Origin: CALJFL01 sp036961205
GTDB lineage: Bacteria > Pseudomonadota > Gammaproteobacteria > Pseudomonadales > Halieaceae
NCBI GenBank assembly: GCA_036961205.1
Contig: JBALVI010000001.1
Span: 1,054,001 to 1,118,000 of the forward strand
DNA: 64,000 nt
Direction of reading: 5' to 3'
The first letter of the stretch is position 1; each line of letters opens with the position of its first letter. Under the pieces are notes generated by a model that made no database searches, was not told the DNA's origin, and was given only the letters and a program-made list of their open reading frames with translations. The position numbers and the translations under genes are program-made. Of this stretch, positions 44,126-52,137 are shown piece by piece.

Positions 44126-45420
44126 TGACACCTTTTAGCAAACTACTGGCCGGGCTGGCGTTGTTGGTTGCAAGTTGCGGCCTGCGAGCGGAACTGGTCA
44201 TCGAAATAACCCAGGGCGTTGATAACCCCACTACCATAGCCGTAGTGCCTCTGGCATGGAGCGGCAGCGGTACTGCACCGGCGGACATCTCCGCAGTTAT
44301 TAACAGTGATTTGTCGCGTTCAGGTCAGTTCGACCCGGTAGACCGCCGGGATATGTTGGGCTACCCGCGTCAGGAAGAGGAGATATTCTATCGTGACTGG
44401 CGGGCACTGCAGGCAGAGTACCTGCTGATCGGTCGCGTCTCTGCTACGGATCAGATGCGCATAGAATATGAACTGTTTAACGTCACCAGTCAGAGCAAAG
44501 TGCTTGCAGGTGTGGTGGAGGGCCCGGTTAATGAGGCCAGAATGTTGGCCCACCAGGTCAGTGATGCAATCTACAAACAGCTTACCGGCATCCCCGGGGC
44601 CTTTGCTACCCGTCTTTTATACGTGTCGGTGACGCGGGTGCCCGATGGCAAGGATTACTTCCGTTTGACCCTGGCCGATTCCGATGGCGCCAGACCCATC
44701 GTCCTGCTCGAATCTCGCGAGCCGGTGTTGGCGCCGACCTGGTCTCCAGACGGTTCGGAAATCGCCTATGTGTCTTTTGAGACTACCCGCCCGGCCATTT
44801 ACCGCCAGAATCTCAATACCGGTGCCCGTGAGCAGCTCACTAATTTCAAGGGAATTAACAGTTCCCCGTCCTGGTCTCCGGATGGTAAGACCATGGCAAT
44901 GGTGCTATCCAAGGATGGCAGCCCGGACATCTACCTGATGGATCTGGCCAGCAAGCGCCTGACTCGGGTCACTAAGCACTATGCCATTGACACAGAGCCC
45001 GCCTGGATGCCCGATGGAAAATCACTGCTGTTTACCTCGGACAGGGGCGGTAGACCACAGATATACCGCTATATTTTGCAATCTGGCAGTACTGAGCGGG
45101 TCACTTTTGAGGGCAGCTACAATGCCCGGGCGCGGGTCGCCCAGGACGGCCGAAATGTAGTGATGGTGCACCAGCGTTCAGGCCAGTTTCACATCGCCCT
45201 GCACGATTTGGTGAGCAATCGTTTGACTGTACTAACTTCCACCCAATTGGATGAAAGTCCCAGTATCGCACCCAATGGCTCTATGGTATTGTACGCAACG
45301 AAACAGGGTGATCGGGGCATTCTAGCCGCGGTTTCCGTTGATGGTGGGGTCAAGTTCCGCCTGCCCGCCCGCGAGGGCGATGTCAGAGAACCAGCCTGGT
45401 CGCCATATATGAGTCGCTAA
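44125..45420 (+). CDS. tolB: TolB, periplasmic beta-propeller of the Tol-Pal system
   Basis: A 431-aa protein: signal peptide to about residue 22, N-terminal alpha/beta domain, then a six-bladed propeller marked by repeated WSPDGSEIAYVSFE / WSPDGKTMAMVLS / WMPDGKSLLFTSD motifs. It binds Pal and TolA. The start overlaps the tolA stop (TAATG). Confidence 0.96.
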   Translation: MTPFSKLLAGLALLVASCGLRAELVIEITQGVDNPTTIAVVPLAWSGSGTAPADISAVINSDLSRSGQFDPVDRRDMLGYPRQEEEIFYRDWRALQAEYLLIGRVSATDQMRIEYELFNVTSQSKVLAGVVEGPVNEARMLAHQVSDAIYKQLTGIPGAFATRLLYVSVTRVPDGKDYFRLTLADSDGARPIVLLESREPVLAPTWSPDGSEIAYVSFETTRPAIYRQNLNTGAREQLTNFKGINSSPSWSPDGKTMAMVLSKDGSPDIYLMDLASKRLTRVTKHYAIDTEPAWMPDGKSLLFTSDRGGRPQIYRYILQSGSTERVTFEGSYNARARVAQDGRNVVMVHQRSGQFHIALHDLVSNRLTVLTSTQLDESPSIAPNGSMVLYATKQGDRGILAAVSVDGGVKFRLPAREGDVREPAWSPYMSR

Positions 45421-45467
45421 GGCGACACAATAAAATTTTAACATCTACCTTTGTGAGGAAGGGATCT

Positions 45468-45992
45468 ATGAAGCATCTACCTGTTGCCGGTAAGGCGATT
45501 ACTTTACTTTTTACCGCAGCGTTTTTGGTCGCCTGCTCCAGCAGCGATACAAAGGAAAGCGAAGAAGCTGCTGCTGCCGCTGCCGCCGCTCAAGCTGAAG
45601 CCGCGCAGGCTGAATCAGCTGCCTCTGCAGCCGCTACCGCGGAACGGACACGGCTGCGCGAAGCTGCCATGGCTGTTGGCAGTGTCTTCTATTTTGAATA
45701 CGACAGTTCAGCTCTGACATCCGATGCCCAGCGCTCGCTTGATGCGCACATTGGTTTGCTACAGGGTAATGAAGACACTGTTCGCCTCGAAGGTCACACC
45801 GACGAGCGCGGTACGCGCGACTACAACATCGCCCTGGGCGAGCGTCGTGCCAATTCCGTTCGCGACTATATGGTTGTCAATGGTGTCGCCAGCTATCGTA
45901 TCGAAACTGTGAGCTACGGCGAAGAACAGCCCATAGCCTACGGCTCTGGCGAGTCCAACTGGGCCCAGAACCGTCGGGTCGAACTTAAGTAA
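45468..45992 (+). CDS. pal: Pal, peptidoglycan-associated lipoprotein
   Basis: A 174-aa outer-membrane lipoprotein with lipobox Cys23 (FLVAC). An Ala/Glu-rich linker (about 30-68) precedes the OmpA-like domain with the peptidoglycan-binding signature GHTDERGTRDYNIALGERRA. ATG 45468 is chosen because AGGAAGGGA precedes it; an in-frame GTG lies 15 bases upstream. Confidence 0.96.
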   Translation: MKHLPVAGKAITLLFTAAFLVACSSSDTKESEEAAAAAAAAQAEAAQAESAASAAATAERTRLREAAMAVGSVFYFEYDSSALTSDAQRSLDAHIGLLQGNEDTVRLEGHTDERGTRDYNIALGERRANSVRDYMVVNGVASYRIETVSYGEEQPIAYGSGESNWAQNRRVELK

Positions 45993-46002
45993 TAGGTAAT
46001 TT

Positions 46003-47019
46003 ATGCGAGGCGTGCGTATAGCGCTGCAAGCGAGCGGGCTGGCCTTATTGGTCGGCCCGTTGTGCTTAACGGTGCAGGCTCAGGAATATGTTGACGTAGA
46101 AGCGGAGCGTGCAGCCCAGCGAAATGCTGGCTCTGTCGATTCGCCGACAGTCCAACCTACCGGAACAACCAGCTATGGCTTGAATAGTGCCCCTGCTGGC
46201 CCGGCAGTGGTGAGTGCGCCTGCTGCTGCAGTTGGCGGAGATACTGGCCAAAACCAGAGTGTCGGCAATATGCTGGTTCAGTTGCAGCAACTCCAGCAGG
46301 AAGTAAGGATGCTCAACGGTAAGGTCGAGGAGCAGTCCCATGAACTGCGGCGGCTGAAAGACCAGAGCCTGGAGCGTTATGTTGATTTGGATCGCCGGGT
46401 TAGCACCTTGACCACGGGTGGCTCACTACCACCGATAGGCGCATCCGGTTCCATTTACAGTAGTACAGCGGGAAACTCCACTGGCAGCTATGGCAGTAGT
46501 GCGGCAGCTGGCGGTGGCTCGACTGCACCAGCAGCCTCTGGTTATTCGGGTGGCGGTAGTACATATACGGCACCTGCTGCGACAACTACGCCAACGGTTA
46601 GTGCTGGTGCTGCCAATAGCGGCGCAGAACAGCCTGGCGAGGGCGACGCTTATCGCGCGGCCTACGCGCTGGTGAGAGGGCAACAGTTCGATGATGCGGT
46701 TAGCGCCTTTCAACAATTTCTTGTGCAATACCCTAGCGGTCGTTATGCGCCCAATGCCCATTACTGGCTGGGTGAATTGTTCCTGGTACTGGATCCGCCA
46801 GATTTGGAACAGGCACGACAATCGTTCAGTTTATTGCTGACGGGGTACCCCGGTAATGCAAAAGTGCCGGATGCACTGTACAAACTGGGCCGCGTACACT
46901 TTATGAAAGGGAATCGTGAGAAATCTCGAGAGTACCTGGATCGCGTTATAAGTGAGTACGGCTCTACCAACAGTTCCGCCGTTAAGTTGGCACAGGACTT
47001 TATCAACGAGAACTTCTGA
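46003..47019 (+). CDS. cpoB: CpoB (YbgF), cell-division coordinator
   Basis: A 338-aa periplasmic protein: signal peptide to about Ala26, N-terminal coiled coil (LVQLQQLQQEVRMLNGKVEEQ), a low-complexity Gly/Ser/Ala/Thr linker (about 145-210) and a TPR domain (DAYRAAYALVRGQQFDDAVSAF and repeats). In E. coli it coordinates Tol-Pal constriction with PBP1B. The long Gly/Ser linker is more extensive than in E. coli. Confidence 0.93.
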   Translation: MRGVRIALQASGLALLVGPLCLTVQAQEYVDVEAERAAQRNAGSVDSPTVQPTGTTSYGLNSAPAGPAVVSAPAAAVGGDTGQNQSVGNMLVQLQQLQQEVRMLNGKVEEQSHELRRLKDQSLERYVDLDRRVSTLTTGGSLPPIGASGSIYSSTAGNSTGSYGSSAAAGGGSTAPAASGYSGGGSTYTAPAATTTPTVSAGAANSGAEQPGEGDAYRAAYALVRGQQFDDAVSAFQQFLVQYPSGRYAPNAHYWLGELFLVLDPPDLEQARQSFSLLLTGYPGNAKVPDALYKLGRVHFMKGNREKSREYLDRVISEYGSTNSSAVKLAQDFINENF

Positions 47020-47042
47020 TTGCTTAGTCGGCGGAACCCAGC

Positions 47043-47711
47043 GTGTCTACAATCCACACTTCAAACTCTGATTCTGTTCGGATCACCGAGATTTTCTACT
47101 CTCTTCAGGGAGAGGCACGCACCGTAGGCTTGCCCACGGTGTTCGTGCGCCTCACCGGTTGTCCCCTGCGCTGTGTTTACTGCGATACCGCATATGCGTT
47201 CAGTGGCGGCGAGATTCAGAGTATCGAGGACATTGCGGCACAGGTGGCGAGCTATCAACCACGGTATGTCACAGTTACTGGTGGTGAGCCATTGGCGCAG
47301 CCAAATTGCCTGCCGCTGTTGTCCAGGCTGTGTGACGCGGGCTATGAAGTTTCTCTGGAAACCAGCGGTGCAATGCCCGTAGCGGAGGTTGATCCGCGAG
47401 TGGTCAAGGTGCTGGATCTGAAAACACCTGCCTCCGGTGAAATGCACCGCAATGATTACGGCAATATTCCTCTGCTGACTCCCCAGGACCAGCTTAAGTT
47501 TGTGATTTGTGACCGCGAGGATTATGAGTGGGCGCGCTTCAAGCTGGATGAATACCCACACCTGCACCAAGTGTCGGATGTGCTATTTTCGCCCTCCCAT
47601 GATCAGCTTTCCGGGAAGCAGCTGGCGGAGTGGATTCTCGCAGACAATCTGCAGGTACGTCTGCAACTCCAGCTGCATAAATTTTTGTGGAATGATGAGC
47701 CGGGGCACTGA
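47043..47711 (+). CDS. queE: QueE, 7-carboxy-7-deazaguanine synthase
   Basis: Radical-SAM enzyme of the queuosine precursor pathway (222 aa). The cluster motif is C40PLRC44VYC47, preceded by EIFYSLQGEARTVGLPTVFVRL; VTVTGGEPLAQ is the SAM-binding segment. The start is GTG. It is directly upstream of queC, whose ATG overlaps its stop. Confidence 0.95.
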   Translation: MSTIHTSNSDSVRITEIFYSLQGEARTVGLPTVFVRLTGCPLRCVYCDTAYAFSGGEIQSIEDIAAQVASYQPRYVTVTGGEPLAQPNCLPLLSRLCDAGYEVSLETSGAMPVAEVDPRVVKVLDLKTPASGEMHRNDYGNIPLLTPQDQLKFVICDREDYEWARFKLDEYPHLHQVSDVLFSPSHDQLSGKQLAEWILADNLQVRLQLQLHKFLWNDEPGH

Positions 47712-48397
47712 TGAGTGACCAAGTAAATAAGAGAGCGGTTATTCTGGTCTCCGGAGGGTTGGATTCAACCACCGTGTTGGCCATGGCACAGGCACAGGGC
47801 TACGCCTGTTACACGCTGAGCTTTGATTATGGTCAACGTCATCGAGCGGAGCTGTTGGCCGCAGAACGCGTTTCTATTGCGCTGGGCGATGTCGAGCACA
47901 AGGTCGTCAAACTCAATCTTGATAGCATAGGCGGCTCGGCGTTGACCGATACCGATATAGCCGTGCCAGAGGAAGAGACCTCGGGCATTCCAATCACCTA
48001 TGTTCCTGCCCGTAATACGATATTTTTGTCCATAGCGCTAGGCTGGGCAGAAGTACTGGGCGCCAACGACATATTTATCGGCGTTAATGCCGTGGACTAT
48101 TCGGGCTATCCCGATTGCCGGCCGGAATACATCGCGGCCTTCGAGACTATGGCAAACCTGGCTACCAGAGCGGGTGTCGAAGGTCAGAAACTCAGTATTC
48201 ATACACCGCTGATGGACATGGGCAAAGGCGAAATTATCAACCTTGGTATCGAGCTGGGCGTAGACTACGCGCTGACGGTGTCGTGCTATCAGGCTAGCGA
48301 AACCGGCTTGGCCTGCGGAAAATGCGACAGCTGCCGCTTGCGGAGTCAGGGTTTCATGGATGCAGGCGTAGAAGATACAACCCGCTATACCGTCTGA
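47711..48397 (+). CDS. queC: QueC, 7-cyano-7-deazaguanine synthase
   Basis: ATP-dependent enzyme converting carboxydeazaguanine to preQ0 (228 aa). The PP-loop S14GGLDS19 is near the N-terminus; the zinc-binding cysteines are in SCYQASETGLACGKCDSCRLR near the C-terminus. It forms a two-gene queEC unit downstream of Tol-Pal. Last core gene before the tRNA-linked accessory region. Confidence 0.96.
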   Translation: MSDQVNKRAVILVSGGLDSTTVLAMAQAQGYACYTLSFDYGQRHRAELLAAERVSIALGDVEHKVVKLNLDSIGGSALTDTDIAVPEEETSGIPITYVPARNTIFLSIALGWAEVLGANDIFIGVNAVDYSGYPDCRPEYIAAFETMANLATRAGVEGQKLSIHTPLMDMGKGEIINLGIELGVDYALTVSCYQASETGLACGKCDSCRLRSQGFMDAGVEDTTRYTV

Positions 48398-48428
48398 GTT
48401 AACGCTCAGAATTTGTCCGACAAACCCC

Positions 48429-48456
48429 TTGAGTTTTGCCTTCAAATCCGTACTAT
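48429..48456 (+). promoter_or_regulatory. Putative promoter of tRNA-Lys
   Basis: TTGAGT (48429-48434) and TACTAT (48451-48456) are 16 bases apart, both 4/6 to consensus. A C-rich discriminator follows, about 15 bases before the tRNA. The placement is right for a stable-RNA promoter, but the hexamers are weak. Confidence 0.4.
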
Positions 48457-48471
48457 ACCCTCCTTCTTCCG

Positions 48472-48547
48472 GGGCCGTTAGCTCAGTTGGTAGAGCAGTT
48501 GGCTTTTAACCAATTGGTCGCTGGTTCGAATCCAGCACGGCCCACCA
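48472..48547 (+). tRNA. tRNA-Lys (anticodon TTT), CCA encoded
   Basis: A complete 76-base cloverleaf. Acceptor GGGCCGT pairs with ACGGCCC, the D-stem is GCTC/GAGC, and the anticodon stem GTTGG/CCAAT holds loop CTTTTAA with anticodon TTT. The T-arm GCTGG-TTCGAAT-CCAGC is followed by A-CCA. A T-rich stretch follows. Integrase sequence lies immediately downstream, so its 3' end is the likely historical attachment site. Confidence 0.97.
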
Positions 48548-48570
48548 TTTTCCTTTTTTCTATCAAGTGC

Positions 48571-48942
48571 TTAGTGGGTTACCGCGTTCAGCGTCCGGTG
48601 CCTCAGCACTACCAGTTCCGGGGTTTTGCCGGACTTTCCTTCACACACCCTGTTTGCCGCCTCAATGAGCTCCTCCAACTCCGGCGCGGAGTAGTGGGTG
48701 GTGATATCGCCGTTCTTGTGGCCTAGCAGTATTTTTCGGGTTTCCAATGGCACCCTGGCCGCGCGTAAGCGGCGACCGAATGTGTGTTTCAAGTCGTGTA
48801 CCCGGATGGGCACGTCCAGCTTGCGCCGGACCGACTTCCAGCCATTGTTTTGATGCTGCCACCGGTTGGCTGCAGTAGGTGAAGACGCGCTCCTGGTGCC
48901 ACCGGTTGGCTGCAGTAGGTGAAGACGCGCTCCTGGTGCCAC
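48571..48942 (-). pseudogene. Tyrosine-recombinase (phage/island integrase), 3' remnant
   Basis: The C-terminal part of a tyrosine integrase pointing toward tRNA-Lys. NNGWKSVRRKLD, VHDLKHTFGRRLRAARVPLETRKILLGHK and DITTHYSAPELEELIEAA match the catalytic domain, with the His-x-x-Arg box altered to HDLKH and the terminal Tyr in THYSAPE. The N-terminal domain and first catalytic arginine are missing. Just upstream, the strand preceding the catalytic helices (VFTYCSQPV) is in another frame, because a 40-base tandem duplication shifts the frame. Inactive. Confidence 0.85.
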
Positions 48943-48943
48943 C
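48857..48943. repeat. 40-base tandem duplication in the integrase remnant
   Basis: Two identical 40-base units (48857-48896 and 48897-48936), starting TGCCACCGGTTGG, are followed by a 7-base start of a third. Forty is not a multiple of three, so the duplication itself shifts the frame. On the minus strand it encodes VFTYCSQPV in one frame. Confidence 0.95.
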
Positions 48944-48986
48944 CACCCGAGCTCCGCCGGGCGCGTTGCCCCTTTTCGCGGGGAAG

Positions 48987-49014
48987 GGCGCGCGGTAGCA
49001 GGCGCGCGGTAGCA
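48987..49014. repeat. 14-base tandem duplication
   Basis: GGCGCGCGGTAGCA occurs twice in direct succession (48987-49000 and 49001-49014), 50 bases beyond the 40-base duplication. A second slippage-type event in the same decayed locus. Confidence 0.9.
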
Positions 49015-49239
49015 GAACCCGCTTATTCATAGATCAAGCACCAGTGACGCCACTGAATAACAGATGGGTATAGGTTCTTGTGGGCTACGGCCTGGAAACG
49101 ACCACAAAAGATCTGCAAGTGGGCCCATGCAAGCGAGATTTCAGCAAACCCCGCGGCCATCCAGCGATCAATTCCTGCAGAGCAGCGGGATTTTGGAAAG
49201 AAATTTTTTCCACTATATGCCGTTTGTTTTTCTTATACT
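49015..49239. other. Degenerate region after the integrase remnant
   Basis: No gene supported. Open frames across it lack family resemblance and ribosome-binding sites. Base composition turns AT-rich near 49190. Confidence 0.5.
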
Positions 49240-49387
49240 TCTTACAAATTTAGCACCATCCTATAAAAGAGATTCTATCTGGTGGGTAATGAGCGCCAAG
49301 AAAGAAGAAACACGATTAAGAAGGCTTGGCATATTGATTGATTCATCTGAAGCAGGGCTAAAAATACCAATTTTGCGAAAGAAATAA
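49240..49387 (+). pseudogene. C-terminal remnant resembling a YdeI/OmpD-associated-family protein
   Basis: Only the last 48 or so codons are recognisable: LAPSYKRDSIWWVMSAKKEETRLRRL resembles the C-terminal W-x-x-x-AKxxETRxxR segment of the YdeI/OmpD-associated family. The frame remains open upstream to 49064, but that part is unrelated to the family and composed of different sequence. I read it as a fragment left by rearrangement. It could instead be chance resemblance in a short segment. Confidence 0.5.
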
Positions 49388-49464
49388 TAATTTTGGCACT
49401 GTCACGTTAACTTTCAGAGAAAAGTTAGCGACAAACTACAAGCACTGCCATTTTTATAGATATT

Positions 49465-49821
49465 TTAAAGTTGTGAAAGATCGGCATAGACGAGATAGTC
49501 GGAGATTTTTTCATTTTTCAGCTTAAGCGTCGTTGCAAAAGTGGCGGAATGCGTACTGCCGTCCAGCCGGATATAATGGACGGAGCCGTTGCAGATGACG
49601 TCCTCACCTTGCGACCAAATATTGTCAATTTGGTGTTTCATGCTGGTGATGCTGTTGAAAAACGCTCGGTTGGCTTCCAGTACCGCATTCTTTCCCCGCA
49701 CCGGATCGTAATTCCCAATTCGGAAAAGTACATTATCCGATAGAAATGTGGATAGGTGTTCCACGTTCTTGTCATCAACAGCGTTGCTATAGAGGTCTTT
49801 GATAAAATCTGTCGTATTCAT
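49465..49821 (-). CDS. SnoaL-like / nuclear transport factor 2-fold protein
   Basis: A 118-aa protein with the cone-shaped NTF2-like fold: FIKDLYSNAVDDKNVEHLSTFLSDNVLFRIGN and the ISDYLVYADLSQL ending are typical. Small members act as isomerases, hydrolases or ligand-binding proteins; the substrate is unknown. It lies 12 bases downstream of the VOC gene in the same operon, divergent from lysR. Base composition is more AT-rich than the core genes. Confidence 0.78.
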   Translation of the reverse strand: MNTTDFIKDLYSNAVDDKNVEHLSTFLSDNVLFRIGNYDPVRGKNAVLEANRAFFNSITSMKHQIDNIWSQGEDVICNGSVHYIRLDGSTHSATFATTLKLKNEKISDYLVYADLSQL

Positions 49822-49833
49822 TGTATTCTCTCC

Positions 49834-50292
49834 TTATACAGCTGTACTTACACGGGTGATACCGGATGTTTCACCGCCATACATGTTTTTCTCTGCCGGC
49901 TTTTCGCTTAAATATTGAATAAACTCGAATTCAAACCCGGCCGGATCGATGAAGTAGATGGTCTTTCTGTGCGGATGATTTGCGCCGATGGTGGCAATTC
50001 CATGCCCTTTTTTTTGCAAGCGGTTTGATATGCCTTTCACATCATCAACGGCAAAACCTATATGGGCGAGGCCGGGAGAATGCCCTTTCAGGTCACGATT
50101 ATCGTTATCTCTACCTTCATTCAGCGTGATGTAATTATCATCTGTGCCGACATGCAGCCACTTACGCTTTTTGCCATACCATTCGCTTTCACCTTGCCCG
50201 CGCACTTTCCAGTCTGGGAAAGCTGTTTGGATAAAGTCGAGTGTTGCGTCCATATCTTTGACGACTAAATTGACATGTTCTAAACGGATCAT
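49834..50292 (-). CDS. VOC (glyoxalase/dioxygenase-fold) protein
   Basis: A 152-aa vicinal-oxygen-chelate protein. MIRLEHVNLVVKDMDATLDFI opens with the metal His6; GLAHIGFAVDDV holds the second histidine, and IYFIDPAGFEFEFIQYL the C-terminal metal glutamate. Reaction unknown. GGAG precedes the ATG. It is first of a VOC-SnoaL operon divergent from a LysR gene, a common arrangement for small redox or xenobiotic-response units. Confidence 0.82.
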   Translation of the reverse strand: MIRLEHVNLVVKDMDATLDFIQTAFPDWKVRGQGESEWYGKKRKWLHVGTDDNYITLNEGRDNDNRDLKGHSPGLAHIGFAVDDVKGISNRLQKKGHGIATIGANHPHRKTIYFIDPAGFEFEFIQYLSEKPAEKNMYGGETSGITRVSTAV

Positions 50293-50373
50293 TTTTTTCT
50301 CCTTTAAGTTTTAAGTTGTCCTTACAGTCTATTTTGTTTTTTTTTGACTGATAATATGGCTTGTGAGAACATT

Positions 50374-50396
50374 ATTGTTGAGTTTAAGTTGACAAT
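50374..50396 (+). promoter_or_regulatory. LysR-type dyad in the lysR/VOC intergenic region
   Basis: ATTGT (50374-50378) and ACAAT (50392-50396) are separated by 13 bases. The second arm lies directly before the lysR ribosome-binding site AGGAGG. The arm spacing fits a LysR recognition dyad containing T-N11-A, but the arms are only 5 bases. Confidence 0.35.
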
Positions 50397-50406
50397 AGGA
50401 GGCCCT

Positions 50407-51351
50407 ATGCAAAATATTTCCGCCATTCCTGTGTTTACCTGCGTGATTGAAGAGGGTAGTTTTTCCAAAGCCGCGGGTAAGCTTGGCATTACGAAATCTG
50501 CCGTGAGCAAGCGGATAAGTGGATTAGAGGCGCAATTAGGTGTTAAATTACTCCAGCGTTCTACCCGTAAGTTAAGCCTAACCGAGGCGGGTGAACGTTA
50601 CTTCGAGCATGCCGTGTACGCGCTCCGTTCCGCGCAGGATGCGGAAAATGCCGCCACTGAATTGCAAAAAATCCCTCAAGGGACGCTACGTATTAGCGCC
50701 CCAATGTCCTTTGGTAGGCTTCATGTTGCGCCAATTATTCCGCTCTTTCTCAAGCAATATCCGCAAATTCAAATTCATATGGATATGAGTGATCTTTCCC
50801 ACGACGTCATTGCGGAGGGGTTTGATATTGCCTTAAGAGGTGGAGACCTGCCAGATTCATCGCTCATCGCTAGAAAGCTCGCGCCCATACATAGCGTTCT
50901 TTGCGCGTCTGAAGAGTATATCGCGCAGCACGGGATGCCCAAAACACCGCAAGAACTGATGTGGCATAATTGCATTTTATACACTTATCACACGACTATG
51001 AATGAATGGATATTTATCAGAAATGGTGAAGAGGGGCGTGTACGGATATCTGGAAATTATCAGGTGAATAACAGCGAAGCTTTGCATGAATCTTTGCTTC
51101 AGGGGCTTGGAATTGGCCGCCTCCCGACATTTGTTGCCGGTGCGGATATCGTATCGGGAAAACTTATTCCTGTGCTGCCTGATTATGCGATGCCGCATAA
51201 GGCGATCTATGCGGTCTTCCCAGAAAAACAATATATGCCGGAAAAAGTGCGCGTCTTTATCGATTTTATGATTGAGCATTTGGGAGGTGACGTGCCGCAC
51301 TGGGACCGATGGCGGCAATCCGGGACAGACCACAATTTTGGAGGGTATTAA
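50407..51351 (+). CDS. LysR-family transcriptional regulator
   Basis: A 314-aa regulator. N-terminal winged HTH (SFSKAAGKLGITKSAVSKRISGLEAQLG) and the periplasmic-binding-like effector domain (LRISAPMSFGRLHVAPIIPLFLK onwards) of the CrgA/AaeR-like group. ATG 50407 follows AGGAGG; the longer frame to 50344 is not needed. Odd point: the last nine or so codons, after WDRWRQ, lie in a REP-like inverted repeat, which seems to have replaced the native C-terminal end. Confidence 0.9.
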   Translation: MQNISAIPVFTCVIEEGSFSKAAGKLGITKSAVSKRISGLEAQLGVKLLQRSTRKLSLTEAGERYFEHAVYALRSAQDAENAATELQKIPQGTLRISAPMSFGRLHVAPIIPLFLKQYPQIQIHMDMSDLSHDVIAEGFDIALRGGDLPDSSLIARKLAPIHSVLCASEEYIAQHGMPKTPQELMWHNCILYTYHTTMNEWIFIRNGEEGRVRISGNYQVNNSEALHESLLQGLGIGRLPTFVAGADIVSGKLIPVLPDYAMPHKAIYAVFPEKQYMPEKVRVFIDFMIEHLGGDVPHWDRWRQSGTDHNFGGY

Positions 51352-51400
51352 TGGGTCCCCTACGCCTTGGGTTCCATTTCGATTAATCGTGGTCTGTCCC
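51322..51400. repeat. REP-like inverted repeat pair
   Basis: GGGACAGACCAC (51322-51333) and its exact reverse complement GTGGTCTGTCCC (51389-51400) flank a 55-base spacer. This arm sequence resembles repeats found beside REP-associated tyrosine transposases in marine gammaproteobacteria. No transposase is present here, so it would be a non-autonomous copy. The left arm is inside the 3' end of lysR. Confidence 0.65.
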
Positions 51401-51418
51401 CGATATTCGTATGGGTTT

Positions 51419-51982
51419 TCAAATCTGTTTGGCCGCTTTTAGAATTCTATTTGAAAGTGCAGGGCTGCTCATCGCCCGGGCCAGTGTGACACCCCCGATC
51501 AACCTGCTCAGATAGGACCAGGCATTGGCGACACGTTCTGTTTCGGTATTTCCGGACATTCTTTTTGCGATCAGACCGGCAATCGTCTTCATCTTCTGCT
51601 CATATAGTGATCGCGTCTCGTTGCTTGTACGGATAACTTCTGGCGAGAAGGCGGCCATCGCGCATCCCCCGGAAAGATCATCGCGGTGGGCCTTGCCAAG
51701 ATAATAGTCGGAGAAAGCCTTCGCCCAGGCATCGCCATACTTCAGTTGGTATTCGGGGATAGCCGCGATGACTTCATCGAGACCGGCCGCAAGCGCCGCA
51801 TCAAATGCCGCAGCTTTTGAACCGAAATGCGCGTAAAACGCACCGGACGTAACGCCGGCCCCTTTTGCCAACCCGTCGACTCCTATGCCGTCATATCCCT
51901 GACTCCGGAAACCGCGCCCTGCTGCTTCCAGCATACGCCGTCGGGTCTCCTGCTTGCGTTCACCCCGCTTTGCCAAATTCAA
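51419..51982 (-). CDS. TetR-family transcriptional repressor
   Basis: A 187-aa repressor. N-terminal HTH: RRRMLEAAGRGFRSQGYDGIGVDGLAKGAGVTSGAFYAHFGSK. The ligand domain (DDLSGGCAMAAFSPEVIR) resembles the group acting on small electrophiles or drugs. It is divergent from the secreted-protein and glyoxalase genes. Three copies of a matching operator lie between them. Codon use and the gene set recall alphaproteobacterial cassettes (inference). Confidence 0.9.
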   Translation of the reverse strand: MNLAKRGERKQETRRRMLEAAGRGFRSQGYDGIGVDGLAKGAGVTSGAFYAHFGSKAAAFDAALAAGLDEVIAAIPEYQLKYGDAWAKAFSDYYLGKAHRDDLSGGCAMAAFSPEVIRTSNETRSLYEQKMKTIAGLIAKRMSGNTETERVANAWSYLSRLIGGVTLARAMSSPALSNRILKAAKQI

Positions 51983-52006
51983 ATCCCTCGTTGATGTTTC
52001 ATTTTA

Positions 52007-52092
52007 ATATAGCGGTCGTTATATTTTACTTGACGAGATAACGATCACTATATATTGTGTGCCCAAGCTTATTATATAACGATCACTATATA
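52007..52092. promoter_or_regulatory. Three-copy TetR operator region
   Basis: The 17-mer ATAACGATCACTATATA occurs identically at 52038-52054 and 52076-52092, 38 bases apart. A third, inverted copy with two mismatches (ATAACGACCGCTATAT on the minus strand) covers about 52009-52024, close to the tetR start. Each copy is an imperfect palindrome centred on GATC or GACC. The position between divergent tetR and its neighbour makes this the probable operator set. Confidence 0.75.
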
Positions 52093-52137
52093 ACTGCGAC
52101 ACAGTAATACATTTTACCAACCTATAAAGGAAAACTT

